DNA from: Gemmatimonadota bacterium
Lineage (GTDB): Bacteria > Gemmatimonadota > Gemmatimonadetes > Gemmatimonadales > Gemmatimonadaceae
Direction: 5' to 3'
Assembly (NCBI GenBank): GCA_016714015.1
Contig: JADJNZ010000007.1
Span: forward strand, 1 to 64,000
Length of the DNA: 64,000 nt
How positions within the stretch are numbered: position 1 is the stretch's first letter; every line of letters starts with the position of its first letter. The notes beneath the pieces were generated by a model. It saw nothing but the letters and a program-made list of their open reading frames with translations, was not told where the DNA came from and made no database searches. Below, piece by piece: positions 1 to 8,328 of the stretch. The translations under genes and the position numbers were made by a program.

Positions 1-272
1 ACAAGCTCTTCGAGTTCCTCCGGCGATACCGGCGCCTCGTCTGAACTTTCCGGAGATGCGCCAAGTGGTCGAGTCCGAACAGTGCGGGTGGGTGCTCGAA
101 TCCGGTTCCGGTTGGCGTGAGGCCGTGGCGCGCCTCGATCGGCCGATGGTCGAGGCCATGCGGTCCGCAGCGGTCAGCGCCGGATCACGGCACGTGTGGG
201 AGCACGAGCGGCGGATCCTGCAGGTGCTCTATCGGGACCTCCTCGATGCCCGTTCGGGAGCGCGCCCGCTGA
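1..272 (+). CDS. Glycosyltransferase, C-terminal fragment (5' end outside window, frameshifted)
   Basis: The opening bases read KLFEFL in one frame, then PAIPAPRLNFPEMRQVVE in another after about position 20. The pattern KLFE(Y/F), then PEMRxVVE and later a GW is the acceptor-side end of GT4-type glycosyltransferases, followed by a helical tail ending WEHERRILQVLYRDLL. It would transfer a sugar during surface-polysaccharide assembly at the inner membrane. A TGA at 270-272 lies in a third frame. As written, the tail reads straight on into the next gene, so at least one more base error near 255-270 is likely. Family call is fair; donor and acceptor are unknown. Confidence 0.55.
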
Positions 273-1387
273 CCACTTGCGCGCGCTGCATCATGGATTC
301 GCGAGTCGATCCGCTCCTCGAGGTGGACAGGTCGGGCATCTGCAATCATTGTCGGCGCTACGCGACGCTCGTTCCTGCACGCGTCGTTCCGTGGCCCCGC
401 AGGACATGACCGTCGCCGAGCGGCTCGCGGACCGCGTGCGCGCGGCGGCGCAGCCGGGACTACTGACTGCATCGTGGGGTCAGTGGCGGCGTCGACAGCA
501 CTTACGTCGCCTACGTCGCGAAGGAGCTGGGGCTCAGGCCGCTGGCGGTGCACTTCGACAATGGATGGAATTCGGAACTCGCGGTCGCGAACATCGAGAA
601 GGTTCTTCGTACGCTCTCGATCGATCTCCAGACGTACGTCGTCGATTGGGAGGAGTTCCGCGACCTGCAGGTCGCATTTCTGCGTGCGTCGACGCCCGAC
701 GGCGAGATCCCGAGTGACCACGCCATCAATGCGCTGCTCTGGCGCACTGCGGCGCGGATGGGCGTGCGGTTCATCCTCTCGGGCATGAACTTCACGACCG
801 AAGCGCTCAGTGTTCCCCACTGGGCGTACGGGCACTCCGATTGGCGCTACATCAAGGATGTGCATCGCCGGTTCGGTCGCGTCCCGCTGCGCTCGTACCC
901 CCACTTCTCCCTTCCGTACCTGGGGTGGGTCAATCTGGTCAGGCGGGTGCGCACCATCTCGATCCTCAACTATCTCGACTTCGACAAGGCGAGGGCGATG
1001 GAAGCTCCTGCGGTCAAAAGCTCGGATGGGTCTACTACGGCGGAAAGCATCACGGGTCGATCTATACGCGGTTCTATCAGGGGTACGTCCTGCCGCGGAA
1101 GTTCGGGATCGACAAGCGATATGGACACCTCTCCGATCTGATCAACGCCGGACAGACGACCGCGAGGCCGCGCTCGCCGAGGTCGCCGAACCGCCGTATC
1201 CCGTGGAGGTGCAGCAGCGTGACCGCGAATATGTGGTGCGCAAGCTTGAGCTGACCGACGACGAGTTCGAGTCGATCATGCAGGCTCCCATACGCTCGTT
1301 CCGGGACTTCCGGAACAGCTACGACGCGGTGCAATTTCTTCGCCGGACCGTGGACAACCTGCGCGCGCGGGATTTGTACCCGCATGA
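271..1387 (+). CDS. N-acetyl sugar amidotransferase, WbpG/PseA-like (frameshifted)
   Basis: Starts with the paired-cysteine motif CARCIMDS...CNHC, followed by a PP-loop reading DCIVG then SGGVDSTYVAY once a lost G in the run at 477-480 is restored. Then come DNGWNSELAV, DWEEFRDLQ, and a C-terminal half with YYGGKHHGSIYTRFYQGYVLPRKFG and a tail ending LRARDLYP. Family members use glutamine-derived ammonia from HisH/HisF-like partners to form an acetamidino group on a nucleotide sugar; no such partners are visible here. At least four frame changes (about 400-465, 478, 1010, 1140) break it. A TGA at 1385-1387 overlapping the next ATG is the likely end. Start is uncertain. Confidence 0.7.
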
Positions 1388-2468
1388 TCGTCCTGGAGCG
1401 GTACTTGACTCTCAATTCGCGCTCGTCGGTTGCGGCCCGCATCTCCCGCCGCCATGCCGACCTTCTTGGGCACTCGCAGATCGACAGGGCTCGTCTCTCC
1501 GCCGTGTGCGACATCCGGCATGAGCGTGCCGAGAAGCTGGGAAGGAGTTCGGGGTCCGTACTTCGGCGACATGCACGCGATGATGCGGCAGGCGCCGGTG
1601 GACGTCGTCGCGGTGCTCACGGAGAGCGGCCTGCACGCCGAGCACGTGCTCGCCCTCGCCCCCTACGGCAGGCATGTCGTGGTGGAGAAGCCGATGGCGC
1701 TCACGCTCGCCGACGCCGACGCGATGATCCGCGCGTGCGCCGAGGCGGATGCTCGCCTCTTCGTCGTCAAGCAGAATCGGTTCAACGTCCCGGTGGTCAA
1801 GCTCCGTGAGGCGCTGGATCCCAGCCGATTCAGGAAGATGGTGCTCGGAACGGTGAGGGTCCGGTGGTGTCGACCGCAATCGTACTACGACCAGGACGCT
1901 TGGCGAGGGACCTGGGCGCTCGACGGCGGCGTCCTGACGAATCAGGCCAGCCACCATGTCGATCTCCTTGAGTGGATGCTCGGGGACGTCGAGTCGGTGT
2001 TCGCGATGAGCACGACGCGGCTGGCCAAGGTCGAGACGGAGGACACCGCGGTGGTCACCCTGCGATTCGCGAACGGGGCGCTCGGGGTCATCGAGGCGAC
2101 GACGGCCGCTCGACCACGGGACCTCGAAGGCTCGCTCTCGCTCCTGGGCGAGGCGGCTACAGTCGGATCGCGGGGTTCGCGGTGAACCAGCTGCGCACGT
2201 GGCAGTTCGCAAGCCGGAGTCCGGCGATGAGGAAGTGGTCGCGAAGTATTCGGTGAATCCGCCGAGCGTCTATGGCTTCGGCCATCAGGCGTACTACGAG
2301 CATGTCGTCGACTGCATCGTGACCGGCAAGCGTCAGATGGTCGATGGGCTCGAGGGGCGCCGAAGCCTCGAGCTGATCACGGCGATCTATGAGTCGATCG
2401 AGACGGGACGGGAAGTATCGATGCGATTCCGGCCGGTTCGCTGCAAGCTCGGGGTCCGTGATGCCTGA
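1384..2468 (+). CDS. Gfo/Idh/MocA oxidoreductase, WbpB/WlbA-like sugar dehydrogenase (frameshifted)
   Basis: An N-terminal Rossmann motif FALVGCG is followed, in other frames, by RISRRHADLL, then EKPMALTLADADAMI (the EKP motif of the family), KQNRFNVPV and GGVLTNQASHHVDLLEWM carrying the conserved His-Asp. In the diacetamido-uronate pathway this enzyme oxidises C3 of UDP-GlcNAc-uronate, supplying the substrate for the aminotransferase downstream. The main reading runs 1430-2185. The C-terminus (PPSVYGFGHQAYYEHVVDCIV) is in another frame and stops at 2468. Frame changes lie near 1415-1440, 1520 and 2150-2200. The proposed ATG at 1384 gives an ATGA overlap with the previous gene. Confidence 0.7.
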
Positions 2469-2926
2469 GCCCGATCGGCGGATGGCCTCCGTCCGCGACG
2501 TACGCTGTGGTGACGGGGTCGTGATCGTCGAGCCCGCCAACGTCTACGGGTGCACGTTGAGCGACGGGGTCTTTGTCGGACCGTTCGTCGAGATCCAGAA
2601 GGACGTGTCGATCGGCCCGCGCACGCGAGTGCAGTCGCATACGTTCATTTGCGAACTCGTCTCCATCGGCGCTGATTGCATGATCGCGCACGGCGTGATG
2701 TTCATCAATGATCTCTTCGCGCACGGCGGGCCCGCTCGGGGTGACAAGAGCCTCTGGCGCGCGACACGCATCGGTGACCGGGTCTCGATCGGCTCCAACG
2801 CCACCATCATGCCCGTGGCCGTGTGTGACGACGTGGTCATCGGCGCCGGTGCCGTCGTCACCCGGGACATCACGGCTCCGGGTGTCTACGCCGGGAATCC
2901 TGACGCAAACTCCGTCCCCTCCATGA
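2461..2926 (+). CDS. Left-handed beta-helix N-acetyltransferase, WbpD/WlbB-like
   Basis: The ATG at 2461 overlaps the end of the oxidoreductase by 8 nt. The protein is built of hexapeptide repeats (VSIGPRTRVQSH, VSIGADCMIAHG, VSIGSNATIMP, VVIGAGAVVTRDI), typical of trimeric acetyltransferases, with the end motif VYAGNP. Family members acetylate the 3-amino group of the UDP-sugar made by the neighbouring aminotransferase. After GNP the frame runs on into the aminotransferase. A single base error near 2895-2905 would instead stop it at TGA 2924-2926, overlapping the next ATG in the ATGA arrangement used throughout the window. About 155 residues, slightly short for the family. Confidence 0.75.
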
Positions 2927-4023
2927 TCAAGTTCCTCGATCTCCAGTCGCAGTACGCCGCCTCGCTTCGGGGCGAGATCGACGCCGCCGTCGCCGGCGTA
3001 CTCGCTGACGCGACCTTCATCGGCGGTGAGCCGGTCCGCGGATTCGAACGCGCATTTGCCTCGTACCAGCAGGCGAAGCATTGCATCGGGGTCGCGAACG
3101 CGACCGACGGCTTGGAGATCGCGCTCGAAGCGCTCGACCTGCCGAAGGGAAGCGAGGTGATCGTCGGCGAACTCGTTCATCGCGAGCAGCGAGGCCGTCA
3201 CGAGATCCGGCCTTCGCGTCGTCTTCGCGGACGTCGACCCCGTCACGTACGGACTCGACCCGATCGATGTGGAGCGACGGATCACCGCACGGACGTCAGC
3301 GATCGTGCTCGTGCACTTGCCACGGACAACCGGCCGATCTCGGCGCGTTCCTGGAGATCGCGAGAATGCACGGTCTCAGACTCGTCGAGGACGCGGCTCA
3401 GGCGCACCGCAGGCGGAGTGGGGTGGACGGCGAGTCGGCGCGCTCGGCGACATCGGCGTGTTCAGCTTCTATCCGGGCAGAACCTCGGTGCGTACGGGGA
3501 CGCGGGCGCGATCGTGACCAATGACGACGCGCTTGCGGAGCGTAGTCGCATGATCGCCAATCATGGGCGCCTGGACAAGTACCAGCCATCGGTTCGAGGG
3601 CCGCAACAGTCGGCTTGACACGCTCAAGCCGCGATCCTCTCGGTGAGATTGAGGCATCTGGACGCGTGGATCGACCAGCGAAACAGGATCGCGCGAGTGT
3701 ATCAGCGGGAGCTCGCGGGCCTGCCGTGGCTCACTCTTCCCGGGGAACGGACGGGCGTGCGCCACGCCTATCATCTGTTCGTCGTGCGCGCGGTCGAGCG
3801 TGACCGATTGCAGGCGCACCTTGCGAGCCACGAGATCCAGACGGGGGTGCACTACCCGATCGCCCTCCCCAAGCTCCAAGCCTACGCCTACGTGGGCCAG
3901 GCTGGCGAGCCGATGCATGCGAACCGACTCGACGTCCAGCTGCTGAGCCTGCCGATCGGCGAGCACTTGACCGAGGGAGAGGCGGAGAAGGTCGCGGCCG
4001 CCGTGCGCGCGTTCGAGGCGTGA
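2923..4023 (+). CDS. DegT/DnrJ/EryC1/StrS aminotransferase, WbpE-like (frameshifted)
   Basis: Begins MIKFLDLQSQYAAS and continues FIGGEPVRGFERAFA, GVANATDGLEIAL (PLP phosphate region), then after frame changes VVFADVDPVTYGLDP, LVEDAAQAH (PLP-binding Asp), SFYPG followed by NLGAYGDAG, and a C-terminus HAYHLFVV...GVHYPIALPKLQAY. Family role: transfer of an amino group to C3 of the UDP-keto-sugar. The lysine codon that should sit between SFYPG and NLG has lost one base at about 3478-3480, so the Schiff-base residue is not encoded as written. Other breaks lie near 3165, 3310-3330, 3400 and 3590-3640. Ends at 4023 overlapping the next GTG. Confidence 0.75.
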
Positions 4024-5229
4024 GGATCGTCTACCTGCACCAGTATTTCGTGACCCCTGAGATGTCGGGTGGGACACGGAGCTACGAGATGGCGCGCAGG
4101 CTTGTCGCGGCAGGACATCAGGTGGAGATGGTGACCGCGGATTCGCGCAACGGCGCAAGCGGGGGCTGGAGGGTGACGGAGGAGGCGGGGATCCGCGTGC
4201 ATTGGATCGCCGTCCCGTACGACAATCGGATGGGCCGGCTTGGGCGGATCCTCGCTTTCGTTCGATTCGCGTGGAGCGCTGCGTGGCGCGCGAGCCGCCT
4301 GCCCGCTGACGTCGTCTTCGCAACGAGCACCCCACTGACGATCGCCATCCCCGGCATGCTCGCAGCGGCCCTGCGGCGACGCCCGTTCGTGTTCGAGGTG
4401 CGCGACCAGTGGCCCGATGTGCCGATCGCAATCGGTGCGATACGACATCCGGTCGCCGTCGGACTCGCGCGCGCGCTCGAGCGCCTCACGTATCGACGAG
4501 CGCAACACATCGTCGCACTGGCGCCGGGGATGCGGGAGGACATCATCGCCAAGGGAGTGCCGCCAGAGAAGGTGACGGTCATCCCCAACGGTTGCGACAA
4601 CGGACTCTTCGGGCTCGATGCCGCCTCGGAATCGCGAGTTCGCGAGGCGCACGCGTGGCTTGGAGAGCGCCCCCTCGTGATCTTCACCGGCACATTCGGT
4701 GAGGTCAACGGTGTGGAGTATCTCATTCGGGTCGCCGGGGAAGTGGGGAGGATCGCGCCCGAGGTTCGCTTCGCCCTCTTTGGCGCCGGACGAGACGTCG
4801 AGCGAGTGACGCGGCTTGCCACGGATCTCGGCCTGCTCGATCGAACGGTCTTCCTCCACGCGCCGGTGCCGAAATCGCAACTCGCGGAATGGCTCGCCGC
4901 GGCGGACATCTCGTCGCGCTCTTCAGGGGACCTGCGGTCGTCTGGAAGGACGCCGTGCAGAACAAGTTCTTCGACGCGATCGCCGCCGGATGCGCCGTGG
5001 CGTGTAACTTCGATGGCTGGCGGACCAGGATCGCGGAGGAGGCGCAGGTCGGCTTCCGGAGAGGAACCAGGACGCTGGCGGCCGCTGCCTCAACTCGTTG
5101 ACCGGTTGCAGGACGGAGTCCTGGTTGGCAGCCGTGCCGGATCGCGCCCGCGTGGATTGGGGACGGTACGGTCGGGACAAGATGACCCGACACCGAAAGC
5201 CAGGGCTCCGAGGAGCCGCGAGCGCCTAG
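4020..5229 (+). CDS. GT4 glycosyltransferase, WbuB/WlbH-like (frameshifted 3' part)
   Basis: GTG start at 4020 overlaps the aminotransferase stop (GTGA). The intact front half reads MRIVYLHQYF, MSGGTRSYEMARRLVAAGH, FEVRDQWPDVPIAIGA, PNGCDNGLF and IFTGTFGEVNGVEYL, the layout of GT4 enzymes that add acetamido-sugars to undecaprenyl-linked intermediates. After about 4905 the frame shifts to ALFRGPAVVWKDAVQNKFFDAIAAGCAV, then shifts again near 5057 and 5115, ending WGRYGRDKM and stopping at TAG 5227-5229. It closes the sugar cluster and is followed by a terminator hairpin. Confidence 0.75.
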
Positions 5230-5243
5230 ATCCCTGTGACGCA

Positions 5244-5275
5244 AAAGGACACAGGCCCTGAGGCGTGTGTCCTTT
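5244..5275 (+). terminator. Bidirectional terminator-like hairpin after the sugar cluster
   Basis: AAAGGACACA at 5244-5253 is perfectly complementary to TGTGTCCTTT at 5266-5275, with a 12-nt loop. The A-tract/T-tract flanks make it usable on either strand. It lies 15 nt after the glycosyltransferase stop and between that gene and the oppositely oriented tRNA-Val. Confidence 0.7.
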
Positions 5276-5290
5276 GCCACCATCGATCCA

Positions 5291-5364
5291 TGGGCGCGGA
5301 GGGGCTCGAACCCCCGACCTCTGCTGTGTGAAAGCAGCGCTCTAACCAGCTGAGCTACGCGCCC
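5291..5364 (-). tRNA. tRNA-Val (anticodon CAC)
   Basis: The minus strand folds as a cloverleaf: acceptor GGGCGCG pairs with CGCGCCC, the D-arm is GCTC/GAGC, and the anticodon stem is CTGCT/AGCAG with loop TTCACAC giving anticodon CAC. The T-arm carries TTCGAGC and the discriminator is A. No CCA is encoded after the discriminator. A promoter with good -35 and -10 boxes lies just upstream. Confidence 0.93.
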
Positions 5365-5375
5365 GTGAGCCACGA

Positions 5376-5404
5376 AGGATAAACGCCCCCCGGACCCCAT
5401 TCAA
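5376..5404 (-). promoter_or_regulatory. Sigma-70-type promoter for tRNA-Val
   Basis: On the minus strand TTGAAT (5404-5399) is followed by exactly 17 nt and TATCCT (5381-5376), placing the start about 5 nt before the mature tRNA 5' end. The element stands out in a very GC-rich context. Confidence 0.65.
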
Positions 5405-5445
5405 GCCCGAGCGCGCCCCCTTCCACCTTCTCCCTTTCGCCTTGA

Positions 5446-5518
5446 TGGGCCCAGCAGGATTCGAACCTGCGCACTTCGGATTATGAGTCCGCCGCTCTAA
5501 CCGCTGAGCTATGGGCCC
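5446..5518 (-). tRNA. tRNA with CAT anticodon, probably tRNA-Ile2 (lysidine type), possibly tRNA-Met
   Basis: Minus-strand cloverleaf: acceptor GGGCCCA/TGGGCCC, D-arm GCTC/GAGC, anticodon loop CTCATAA (anticodon CAT), T-arm GCAGG-TTCGAAT-CCTGC, discriminator A, no encoded CCA. The run TTAGAGC followed by GACTCATAATC resembles bacterial tRNA-Ile(CAU), whose C34 is modified to lysidine by TilS, more than elongator tRNA-Met. Sequence alone does not settle this. The outermost pair of the anticodon stem is a G-A mismatch. Confidence 0.85.
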
Positions 5519-5570
5519 GACGCGCGAAGTCTGCCCTCCCTGCCACAGCGCGGCAAGACGCCCGCCGCCC

Positions 5571-5576
5571 TATCTT
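5571..5576 (+). promoter_or_regulatory. -10 box (TATCTT) of the glycosyltransferase, leaderless arrangement
   Basis: TATCTT ends 6 nt before the in-frame GTG at 5583, the distance at which transcription would start on the start codon. No convincing -35 box is seen 17 nt upstream. Confidence 0.45.
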
Positions 5577-5582
5577 GTCCGC

Positions 5583-6746
5583 GTGCCGCCCGCCATGGAC
5601 CCTGCGCCCGCGCCCCGCATCGCCGTCGTCGTCGACTGGCTCGCCCAGTTCGGCGGCGCCGAGCTCGTCATCCAGCAGATCCTCGCCGCCTACCCGGGCG
5701 CCGATCTCTTCGCGCTCTTCGACGTCATGGACCCCGAGGACCGGGCCCGTCTCTCCGCCAAGCCCGCCACCACCACCTTCCTCCAGCACCTCCCCGACAT
5801 CCGCGGCCGCTATCGCTCGCTCCTGCCGCTCATGCCCGCCGCCGTCCGCGGTCTCCGGCTCGCCGAGTACGACATCGTCATCTCCAGCCATCACGCCGTC
5901 GCCAAGGGGATCCGCCGTCGCAAGGGTCAGGTCCATCTCTGCTACTGCCACTCGCCCACGCGCTACCTCTGGGACAAGCGCGACGAGTACCTCGAGGACC
6001 ACGGGATCAAGGGCGTGCGCGCCGCGATCGCGCGGCGGCTGCTCGACCGGCTCCAGCGCCTCGACCGCGCGGCGGCCGATGGCGTCGACGTCTTCCTCGT
6101 CAACTCGCACTATGTGGGCGATCGCGTGCGGCGCCACTACGGACGCGACTTCCTCGTCATCCCGCCGCCGGTCGACACGAAGTTCTTCACCCCGGCCGGC
6201 GACCAGGAACCCGATCTCTACGTCACCGCGAGCCGGCACGTCCCCTACAAGCGCATCGATCGCATCATCGAGGCCTTCCGGTCCCTGCCGGACCGCCGCC
6301 TCGTCGTCCTCGGCGACGGACCGCAGCACGCGCGCCTGCTCCAGCTCGCGGACGGCGCGCCCAACATCCGGCTGCTCGGCGAGCGGCCGCGCGAGGAACT
6401 CCGCGACTGGTTCCGGCGCGCGCGCGCCTTCGTGTTCGCGGCGGACGAGGACTTCGGCATCGTCCCGCTCGAGGCGCAGGCGTGCGGCACGCCGGTCATC
6501 GCGCTGGGGAAGGGCGGGGCACTCGAGACCGTGCGCGGCGAGGCGGGGGCGGACCGCACGGGGCTCTTCTTCGCCGACGACACGCCGGCCCTGATCGCCG
6601 ACGCGGTCCGCCGCTTCGAGGCGCTGGACCCCGCGCCGAGCACGAGCGCCTGCTGGGCGAACGCCGACCGCTTCAACATCGCGCGCTTCCGGACGGATCT
6701 CGTCGCGGCGGTCGACACGGCCTGGCGCACGCGCGCCCACGCCTGA
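5583..6746 (+). CDS. GT4-family glycosyltransferase (mannosyltransferase-like)
   Basis: 387 residues. GGAELVIQQI is the N-terminal donor-domain glycine motif. DIVISSHHAVAKG and CYCHSPTRYLWD follow, and the C-terminal domain has SRHVPYKRIDRIIEAF, LVVLGDGP and EDFGIVPLEAQACGTPVIA, the EX7E motif of retaining GT4 enzymes. It probably adds a hexose during O-antigen or exopolysaccharide synthesis at the cytoplasmic face of the inner membrane. GTG 5583 is preferred over ATG 5595 because a TATCTT box sits 6 nt before it. It stands alone, separated from the sugar cluster by tRNAs and a terminator. Confidence 0.88.
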   Translation: MPPAMDPAPAPRIAVVVDWLAQFGGAELVIQQILAAYPGADLFALFDVMDPEDRARLSAKPATTTFLQHLPDIRGRYRSLLPLMPAAVRGLRLAEYDIVISSHHAVAKGIRRRKGQVHLCYCHSPTRYLWDKRDEYLEDHGIKGVRAAIARRLLDRLQRLDRAAADGVDVFLVNSHYVGDRVRRHYGRDFLVIPPPVDTKFFTPAGDQEPDLYVTASRHVPYKRIDRIIEAFRSLPDRRLVVLGDGPQHARLLQLADGAPNIRLLGERPREELRDWFRRARAFVFAADEDFGIVPLEAQACGTPVIALGKGGALETVRGEAGADRTGLFFADDTPALIADAVRRFEALDPAPSTSACWANADRFNIARFRTDLVAAVDTAWRTRAHA

Positions 6747-6892
6747 ACGGGCGCGCGACGAGCGCGCCGCCCTGAAAAGTCCCATCCCCGCACGCGCCGT
6801 CGCGCGCGATCGGACATCCCCATCGGACCGGTCAGCCACCACGCCGGACCGAACGGGTCCGTGCGCGATGTAACAAGAGAAGACCCGCGTAA

Positions 6893-6921
6893 TTGGTTTT
6901 GCCCTCTTCGACGGATATACA
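6893..6921 (+). promoter_or_regulatory. Strong sigma-70-type promoter ahead of the TCCCG-repeat tract
   Basis: TTGGTT (6893-6898), 17-nt spacer, TATACA (6916-6921), the most consensus-like -10 seen in the window. The predicted start near 6928 is about 26 nt before an in-frame GTG (6954) and about 600 nt before the RBS-preceded ATG at 7536. A weak inverted repeat CCCTCT/AGAGGG (6902-6907/6925-6930) spans the -10. Confidence 0.65.
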
Positions 6922-7020
6922 AGTAGAGGGCTCGATCTCGTTTTCCGGCGTGAGTGCCCCCGCCGACGAGTCCTCGGCCGCAGCGGCAGTCCTTTCTCCA
7001 CCGCCGCCAGTCGCGAGGTA

Positions 7021-7329
7021 GGGAGCGCCCCGAGGAAGTCCCCGACCGTCCCGTGCGTCCGCCGGGCGTTCCCGCGACTCCGCCCCAGGCGCCAGCGAGT
7101 CCCGCACGCCGTCCCGCCCCTCCCGCATCCCGCACCGCGACTCCCGCCGACCGTCCCGCGCCTTCCGCACGGCGCACCGCGACTTCCGCTCGCCGTCCCG
7201 TCCCTCCCGCTCGCCATCCCGTCCCTCCGCCTGGCCGTCCTGTCGTTCCCGCGCGCCCTCCCGTCGCTCCCGCTCGCGGTCTCGTTGCTCCCGCTCGCCG
7301 TCCCGTCGCTCCCGCTCGCCTTCACGCTC
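7021..7329 (+). repeat. Degenerate TCCCG-rich low-complexity tract
   Basis: The pentamer TCCCG recurs about every 9, 12 or 21 nt over 300 nt (for example near 7288, 7300, 7309 and 7330). The spacing is mostly a multiple of three, with purine-poor connecting bases such as CGCTCG. It grades into the regular 21-bp array that follows. In the frame continuous with the downstream gene it encodes a Pro/Ala-rich stretch with PVAPAR and PVPPAR motifs. Confidence 0.7.
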
Positions 7330-7434
7330 CTCCCGCATTCCGGATCAGGGCTCCCGCACTCCCGACCAGCACTCCCGCACTCCCGACCAGGACTCCCGCA
7401 CTCCCGACCAGCACTCCCGCACTCCCGACCAGCG
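7330..7434 (+). repeat. 21-bp tandem repeat, one degenerate plus four near-perfect copies
   Basis: Units start at 7330 (degenerate), 7351, 7372, 7393 and 7414, each beginning CTCCCGCACTCCCGACCAG in the last four copies. In the plus frame open from 6954 to 8270 each unit encodes a heptapeptide of the form (T/A)PALPT(S/R). There are no spacers, so it is not a CRISPR array. Confidence 0.9.
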
Positions 7435-7535
7435 CTCCGCCGCCCGGTCGGCCCCGAAATCCCGCTCGTGACGGACGCACGCGAGCGGAGATCCCGCAGT
7501 CCATGCGTCCACCCCACAATCTTTATGGAGGCAGT

Positions 7536-8270
7536 ATGAAGTCGAACCAGAAGCAGACCATCGAGTCGTTCGTCCGCGTCCTCGCGTTCGCTGACGCGCA
7601 TCCCGTCACAGGCCCCCTCACCTATGAGGGCGCGCGCGTGGTGCTGGAGCAGGTGATCCGCCGGCTCCGCGAGCGGGCCGGTGCGCAGGTCTCCGGCCGC
7701 GAACTCTCCCGCGGCGAGGTCCGGCGGCAACAGCAGCTCGCCCAGCGCCTCATCGACCGCCACATCCGCCCGATCGTCGCGATCGCCAAGGCGCAGATCG
7801 AACCCGAGTCCGATGTCCGCCTGCCGGCCGTGGTGCGCATGCCCAAGCGGAAGATCGGCGTCACGCGTCTCCTCCAGGCGTGTGACGGCATCATCGAAGC
7901 CGCGCGCTCGTTCGAGCCGATCCTCATCGCCCACGGGCTTCCCGCGGACTTCCTCGCGCAGTTCACCACCGCGCGCAACGCGCTCGAGACGTCGCTCGGC
8001 GGGCGCGCGACCCTCGTCTCCAGCCACGTCGCCGCGCGCGCGGCCCTCGAGGCCGAGGTCCGCCGCGGGCGCAACGCGGTGCGGCGCATCGACGCGGTCG
8101 TCCGCGCGTCGTTCGATGCCGATCCCGCGGTGCTCGCCGCCTGGCGCGCCGCGAGTCGCGTCCAGTTGCTGCCCGGCGGGACCGGCCGCGGCGGCGCAGC
8201 GGCCGAGCCGCAGGAGGTGACGACGGCGTCGGCGGAGGGATCGCCGCGCCCGTCGGAGCAGGCCGCCTAG
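7536..8270 (+). CDS. Conserved-looking protein of unknown function, 244 aa (possible Pro-rich N-terminal extension from 6954)
   Basis: ATG 7536 is preceded by GGAGG (about 7527-7531), so this start is favoured. The protein begins MKSNQKQTIESFVRVLAF and is largely helical and Arg/Ala-rich, with RELSRGEVRRQQQLAQRLIDRHIRP and an ending GGTGRGGAAAEPQEV that looks disordered. No signal peptide or membrane segment is seen, and I do not recognise the family. The frame is open upstream without a stop to GTG 6954, which would add a 194-residue Pro-rich arm made by the repeat tract. A strong promoter at 6893 would transcribe either form. Soluble structural or nucleic-acid-binding roles are possible but unsupported. 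Confidence 0.75.
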   Translation: MKSNQKQTIESFVRVLAFADAHPVTGPLTYEGARVVLEQVIRRLRERAGAQVSGRELSRGEVRRQQQLAQRLIDRHIRPIVAIAKAQIEPESDVRLPAVVRMPKRKIGVTRLLQACDGIIEAARSFEPILIAHGLPADFLAQFTTARNALETSLGGRATLVSSHVAARAALEAEVRRGRNAVRRIDAVVRASFDADPAVLAAWRAASRVQLLPGGTGRGGAAAEPQEVTTASAEGSPRPSEQAA

Positions 8271-8328
8271 TCCCTCGATGGCGCGCGACGGTCGGCGGAG
8301 CGCATCCGCCGGCCGTCGCGCACCGCCG

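Noticed and set aside
7330..7434. Possible CRISPR array
   Set aside because: Units are directly contiguous 21-bp tandem repeats without spacers, and no cas genes are present.
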